NCBI GenBank assembly: GCA_964475145.1
Contig: CAYYVK010000023.1
Span: 1 to 8,206 of the forward strand
DNA: 8,206 nucleotides
DNA from: CAYYVK01 sp964475145
Lineage (GTDB): Archaea > Aenigmatarchaeota > Aenigmatarchaeia > CG10238-14 > SCSR01
Reading direction: 5' to 3'
Part shown: piece after piece, positions 6,319 to 8,206 of the stretch
Numbering within the stretch: position 1 is the stretch's first letter
How the letters are laid out: each line of letters opens with the position of its first letter
The notes under the pieces: generated by a model
Seen by the model: only the letters and a program-made list of their open reading frames with translations
Told to the model about the DNA's origin: nothing
Databases searched by the model: none
Program-made: the position numbers and the translations under genes

Positions 6319-6870
6319 TTAGAGAGCTTTTATTATTTCCTCAACTTTCCTTTCCAGTTCTTCTAGGCTACCCTCATTCAATACGGTAAAATCAGCCATT
6401 TCCAAGCACTTACCAACTTGCTGGCCCTAAGGAGGTTCGTCAAAGCCTTTATCCCTTTTATCCATTTCTAAGAATTCTTCCCAAGTTTTTGGATCTTTCT
6501 TTTCTCCTCGGACAAGCAACCTTTCAAACCTTATTTTTTCGTTGGCATCTACAGCCAAGAGCTTAAAGTCTTTCCATACTTTTTCTTCAGATATTCTACT
6601 TCGCCAGGATTCCCTATACTGTCGATAATTATAAAATTCTTTTCTTTTGGCATGTATTCTACAGCTAGCATTGCAAGTATGTGCGAGCCATACTTTTTCT
6701 TAGTTCATTTCCCATGTTTTGAAGGATATTTCTGTCCAGTGTACATTTTCTCCTTTCTATTTCAGCTCTTATTATATCAGAAGAGTAACAGTATAGCAGG
6801 TTAATTTCTTCTGGATAATTTCCTTTACAGTTTTCTTCTCAGCACCTATGGTGCCGGTGAGTCCAATTAC
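6319..6870 (-). pseudogene. P-loop nucleotide kinase gene, multiply broken
   Basis: Joining frames on the minus strand recovers a P-loop kinase resembling archaeal dephospho-CoA kinase-like/NMP-kinase-like proteins. The pieces in order are VIGLTGTIGAEKKT, NYPEEINLLYCYSSDIIRAE, NILQNMGNELRKKYG, NFIIIDSIGNPGEVEYL, DFKLLAVDANEKIRFERLL, DPKTWEEFLEMDKRD and GQQVGKCLEMADFTVLNEG. There are at least six lesions. No start codon joins the first strand. The Walker A glycine before the lysine is Glu (GAG at 6838-6840). Single bases are missing near 6819-6821, 6694-6698 and 6569-6573. An in-frame TAG lies at 6427-6429, just before GQQVGK. The 3' half otherwise reads cleanly to a TAA at 6319. It lies directly behind the histone-fold gene and was probably its operon partner. 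The combination with a P-loop substitution favours a true pseudogene. Confidence 0.75.
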
Positions 6871-6886
6871 TTTCCTCCAATACCTT

Positions 6887-7063
6887 TTATAGGTCGCATC
6901 CTCTAACGGTCTTTCTTCCGTTTGCTTTTGCTCTTTCTATTGCTCTCTTTACTTTCCAAGTTACTCTCTCGTCCAAAGCTTTCCAGAAGTCACCACTTAC
7001 TCTCATACCTTTAAGAAGACCTTTTACTGCAGATTTTACGACTAAAGACCTCTTTTCAGCCAT
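6887..7063 (-). CDS. Short histone-fold protein, DUF1931-like
   Basis: A 58-residue basic protein resembling the DUF1931/histone-H3-H4-like family, which forms a single histone fold and is thought to bind DNA. Landmarks are a basic N-terminus KRSLVVKSAVKGLL, MRVSGDFWKALDERV in the central helix, and AIERAKANGRKTVRGCDL, where related proteins usually end with a Pro-x-Asp-Leu. The family GRKTV loop is intact. I chose the ATG at 7063 because a near-perfect Shine-Dalgarno (AGGAGGTG) ends five bases before it. The frame remains open two codons further out to a GTG that lies inside that site. A strong TATA box sits 26 bases upstream of the ribosome site. This is the only gene here with a classical Shine-Dalgarno, suggesting high expression. 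The broken kinase gene follows after 16 bases. Confidence 0.8.
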   Translation of the reverse strand: MAEKRSLVVKSAVKGLLKGMRVSGDFWKALDERVTWKVKRAIERAKANGRKTVRGCDL

Positions 7064-7068
7064 TTTCA

Positions 7069-7076
7069 CACCTCCT
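7069..7076 (-). promoter_or_regulatory. Strong Shine-Dalgarno for the histone-fold gene
   Basis: The minus strand reads AGGAGGTG, complementary to the 3' end of archaeal 16S rRNA, with five bases to the ATG at 7063. It decides the start over the outer in-frame GTG, which overlaps the site. Confidence 0.75.
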
Positions 7077-7098
7077 AAAATGTTTTTATTCGGATTAA

Positions 7099-7106
7099 TA
7101 TATAAA
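7099..7106 (-). promoter_or_regulatory. TATA box for the histone-fold gene
   Basis: A consensus-like TTTATATA is centred about 26 bases upstream of the first base of the Shine-Dalgarno. This predicts a very short leader that begins at the ribosome site. Confidence 0.6.
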
Positions 7107-7118
7107 GGTTTGGAAAAA

Positions 7119-7419
7119 TTATCTGTTTGCGATCTTTATTGGAATTGGTTTTATGTACAATCCGTTTGGGTCTTTCTTAATTGCGAGGTGGAGTTCATAA
7201 ACTTTCAATACTTCCTTTTCTTCTAAAACTCTTTTAAATGCAGGAAAGTTTTGTGTGATAACATACTTAACCCCTTCGTAATATTTTTCTGTCTATAGAA
7301 GTGAAGTATTCCTTCTCATTCTTCTTATCCTTGACTTTTAGTATGATTCCCTTTTTGTCCAAATTTTTCAGTTCGTGTTCTAACCAGTCAACTACAGTTT
7401 CGTATAAGGTTGTTGGCAT
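7119..7419 (-). pseudogene. Unknown ~99-residue protein gene with one frameshift
   Basis: From the ATG at 7419 the frame reads MPTTLYETVVDWLEHELKNL through KEYFTSIDRKILRRG and stops after 50 codons. Removing one base from the run of five A on the minus strand (T5 at 7284-7288) restores a single reading, SIDRKYYEGVKYVITQNF and on to KKDPNGLYIKPIPIKIANR, ending at a TAA at 7119-7121. The total would be 99 residues. The joined product looks like a small soluble alpha/beta protein with an amphipathic N-terminal helix. I do not recognise it. It lies 24 bases behind the PGI gene on the same strand, so it may share its transcript. The single homopolymer lesion could be a sequencing error, genuine inactivation, or less likely slippage during expression. 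Confidence 0.6.
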
Positions 7420-7443
7420 AGTTAAGATATAAAACTAAAAGTA

Positions 7444-8157
7444 TTAAAATCCTTTAAGGAGATTCACAATCTTTCTTATGTTTTTAAAGAACAATTTTTC
7501 TGCATCCAACTTCAAATTATTTCTCTTTACCTCAATCTTATAATTCTTATACTTAGGGTTAGCTACCGGTACTATCTCTCCATCCAGCTTGAATAAATGA
7601 AAAGGAAATCCTCTACCTTTTACTACCTCATAATTATGTCCTGTTTTTGGTAGTGTAAAGCCTGCAACCAAACAATCCTTATCTTTTGCTACTAGCTTAT
7701 GCATTAAGTTATGTCTAACTAAAAAGCTTTTTCCTTCTTGTAGTTCTACTATGTAACTCTTTCTTACACGATGGTCTACTAGTACAAGAAAGCAATCATT
7801 CTTTATCGCCTTGTAAAACTCTCCATACCTTTTTTCATGCACGTGACCATAGGTTCCAAAGAGCTCGCCTTTACCTTCAAGAGAAAAAATGCCATACTTC
7901 AGTAGAGTCAAGTCACACAAAACACTTTTGTTCTTATAATCGTCAACAAACTTCCAAAGGTTGTATACAGTATAAACAACTTTATTGTTTGCTTTAGAAA
8001 GTTTTTTTGCAGAATCCAAGTCGAGAACAACTTTATCTCTTACTAAATCGCTTACAAACCTTTCCCAAAAGACTGGTTTGCTGTCAAACTGTAAGCTCAA
8101 CCTTCCGTTCTTTTCTTTTACTTTAAACCCTTTCACATTTAAATTTTTGCGGACCAT
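7444..8157 (-). CDS. pgiA: Glucose-6-phosphate isomerase, archaeal cupin type
   Basis: A cupin-family phosphoglucose isomerase (EC 5.3.1.9), the metal-dependent archaeal enzyme that interconverts glucose-6-phosphate and fructose-6-phosphate. It is unrelated to the bacterial PGI fold. The cupin metal site is visible: GHVHEKRYGEFY gives H105, H107 and E113, and NLMHKL gives H153. The family TGHNYEVVKGRGF and VANPKY segments follow (H174 region). With 237 residues it is longer than the usual about 190, because of a Lys-rich C-terminal extension (about 203-237). The ATG is 11 bases from the divergent plus-strand gene. An in-frame GTG at 8136 lies 28 bases from a TATA-like box at 8161-8169 and may be the true leaderless start, giving 230 residues. 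The divergent gene may be a glycoside hydrolase, suggesting a sugar-use context. Confidence 0.85.
   Translation of the reverse strand: MVRKNLNVKGFKVKEKNGRLSLQFDSKPVFWERFVSDLVRDKVVLDLDSAKKLSKANNKVVYTVYNLWKFVDDYKNKSVLCDLTLLKYGIFSLEGKGELFGTYGHVHEKRYGEFYKAIKNDCFLVLVDHRVRKSYIVELQEGKSFLVRHNLMHKLVAKDKDCLVAGFTLPKTGHNYEVVKGRGFPFHLFKLDGEIVPVANPKYKNYKIEVKRNNLKLDAEKLFFKNIRKIVNLLKGF
8138..8144 (+). promoter_or_regulatory. TATA-like box for the gene starting at 8169
   Basis: TTTAAAT is centred about 28 bases upstream of the ATG at 8169. It lies inside the 5' end of the PGI reading frame and suits a leaderless transcript. Confidence 0.4.
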
Positions 8158-8160
8158 TCA

Positions 8161-8169
8161 ATAAATATA
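8161..8169 (-). promoter_or_regulatory. TATA-like box for the PGI gene
   Basis: The minus strand reads ATATTTATT, centred about 28 bases upstream of the in-frame GTG at 8136 but only about eight bases from the ATG at 8157. It therefore supports the GTG as the start. Confidence 0.4.
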
Positions 8170-8206
8170 TGCAAGCTGTTTTTCTTCCTTGGTTGCACAT
8201 GCACCA
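8169..8206 (+). CDS. N-terminus of a possible GH57 glycoside hydrolase (partial)
   Basis: Only the first 12 codons are present, reading MQAVFLPWLHMH before the window ends. A hydrophobic first strand followed by an H-x-H at about residue 10-12 is the usual opening of family 57 alpha-amylase-like enzymes, where the motif continues as HQP. The next bases (CA) are compatible with glutamine but do not prove it. A TATA-like box at leaderless spacing and the divergent PGI support a real start here and a role in glucan breakdown. The identity is tentative because so few residues are visible. Confidence 0.4.
   Translation, partial: MQAVFLPWLHMH

Noticed and set aside
5442..6389. Plus-strand ORFs over 5442-5726, 5846-6034 and 6204-6389
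   Set aside because: They run antisense to the small membrane gene and the secreted Cys-repeat gene, whose signal peptide, repeats and promoter are coherent. No motif supports the plus-strand frames.
6319..6870. Programmed frameshifting to express the kinase
   Set aside because: Several shifts plus an in-frame TAG, a missing start and a damaged Walker A would all have to be bypassed, which is not credible.
8201..8206. GCACCA at the window end as a tRNA 3' end
   Set aside because: There is no T-arm or acceptor stem before it, and the bases continue the reading frame that opens at 8169.
1..8206. CRISPR array, insertion sequence or prophage
   Set aside because: No spaced direct repeats, terminal inverted repeats, transposase or integrase motifs, or phage genes were seen on either strand.

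Overview
The window looks like an AT-rich archaeal chromosome, probably a euryarchaeal or DPANN-type lineage. The evidence is a DUF1512 membrane protein (an archaeal family), a NurA-domain nuclease, an archaeal-length SepF, a cupin-type glucose-6-phosphate isomerase, a short histone-fold (DUF1931-like) protein, and TATA-like boxes lying about 24-28 bases upstream of many start codons with no leader. I cannot name the genus. No mobile element, CRISPR array, tRNA or rRNA is visible.

Layout, left to right. The 3' end of a plus-strand ORF (1-81) shares its stop with the minus-strand HAD-IIA phosphatase (78-824). A divergent promoter region separates the phosphatase from the NurA-domain gene (908-1936). 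A 141-residue basic protein of unknown function follows (1976-2401). It runs convergently into sepF (minus strand, 2386-2712), with a 16-base overlap. Next is a broken plus-strand lipoprotein gene (2786-3158), then a minus-strand pair: a membrane-anchored unknown (3609-4043) and a NYN-domain RNase-like protein (3161-3607). DUF1512 reads away on the plus strand (4115-5305). A two-gene minus-strand unit (5317-6282) encodes a secreted Cys-repeat protein and a one-helix membrane protein. Then come a heavily broken P-loop kinase gene (6319-6870), the histone-fold gene (6887-7063), a frameshifted unknown (7119-7419) and the cupin PGI (7444-8157). A plus-strand gene that may begin a GH57 glycoside hydrolase starts at 8169 and runs off the window.

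No single multi-gene pathway unites the window. The right end has a carbohydrate theme (possible GH57 enzyme divergent from PGI). The remainder is a mix of housekeeping genes (cell division, DNA processing, chromatin-like protein, RNA turnover) and envelope proteins. The most notable features are three genes broken by single-base indels beside intact neighbours, a NurA whose DGS-motif aspartate reads as histidine, a four-unit aromatic-Cys repeat in a secreted protein, and a very compact divergent promoter that calls the PGI start codon into question.
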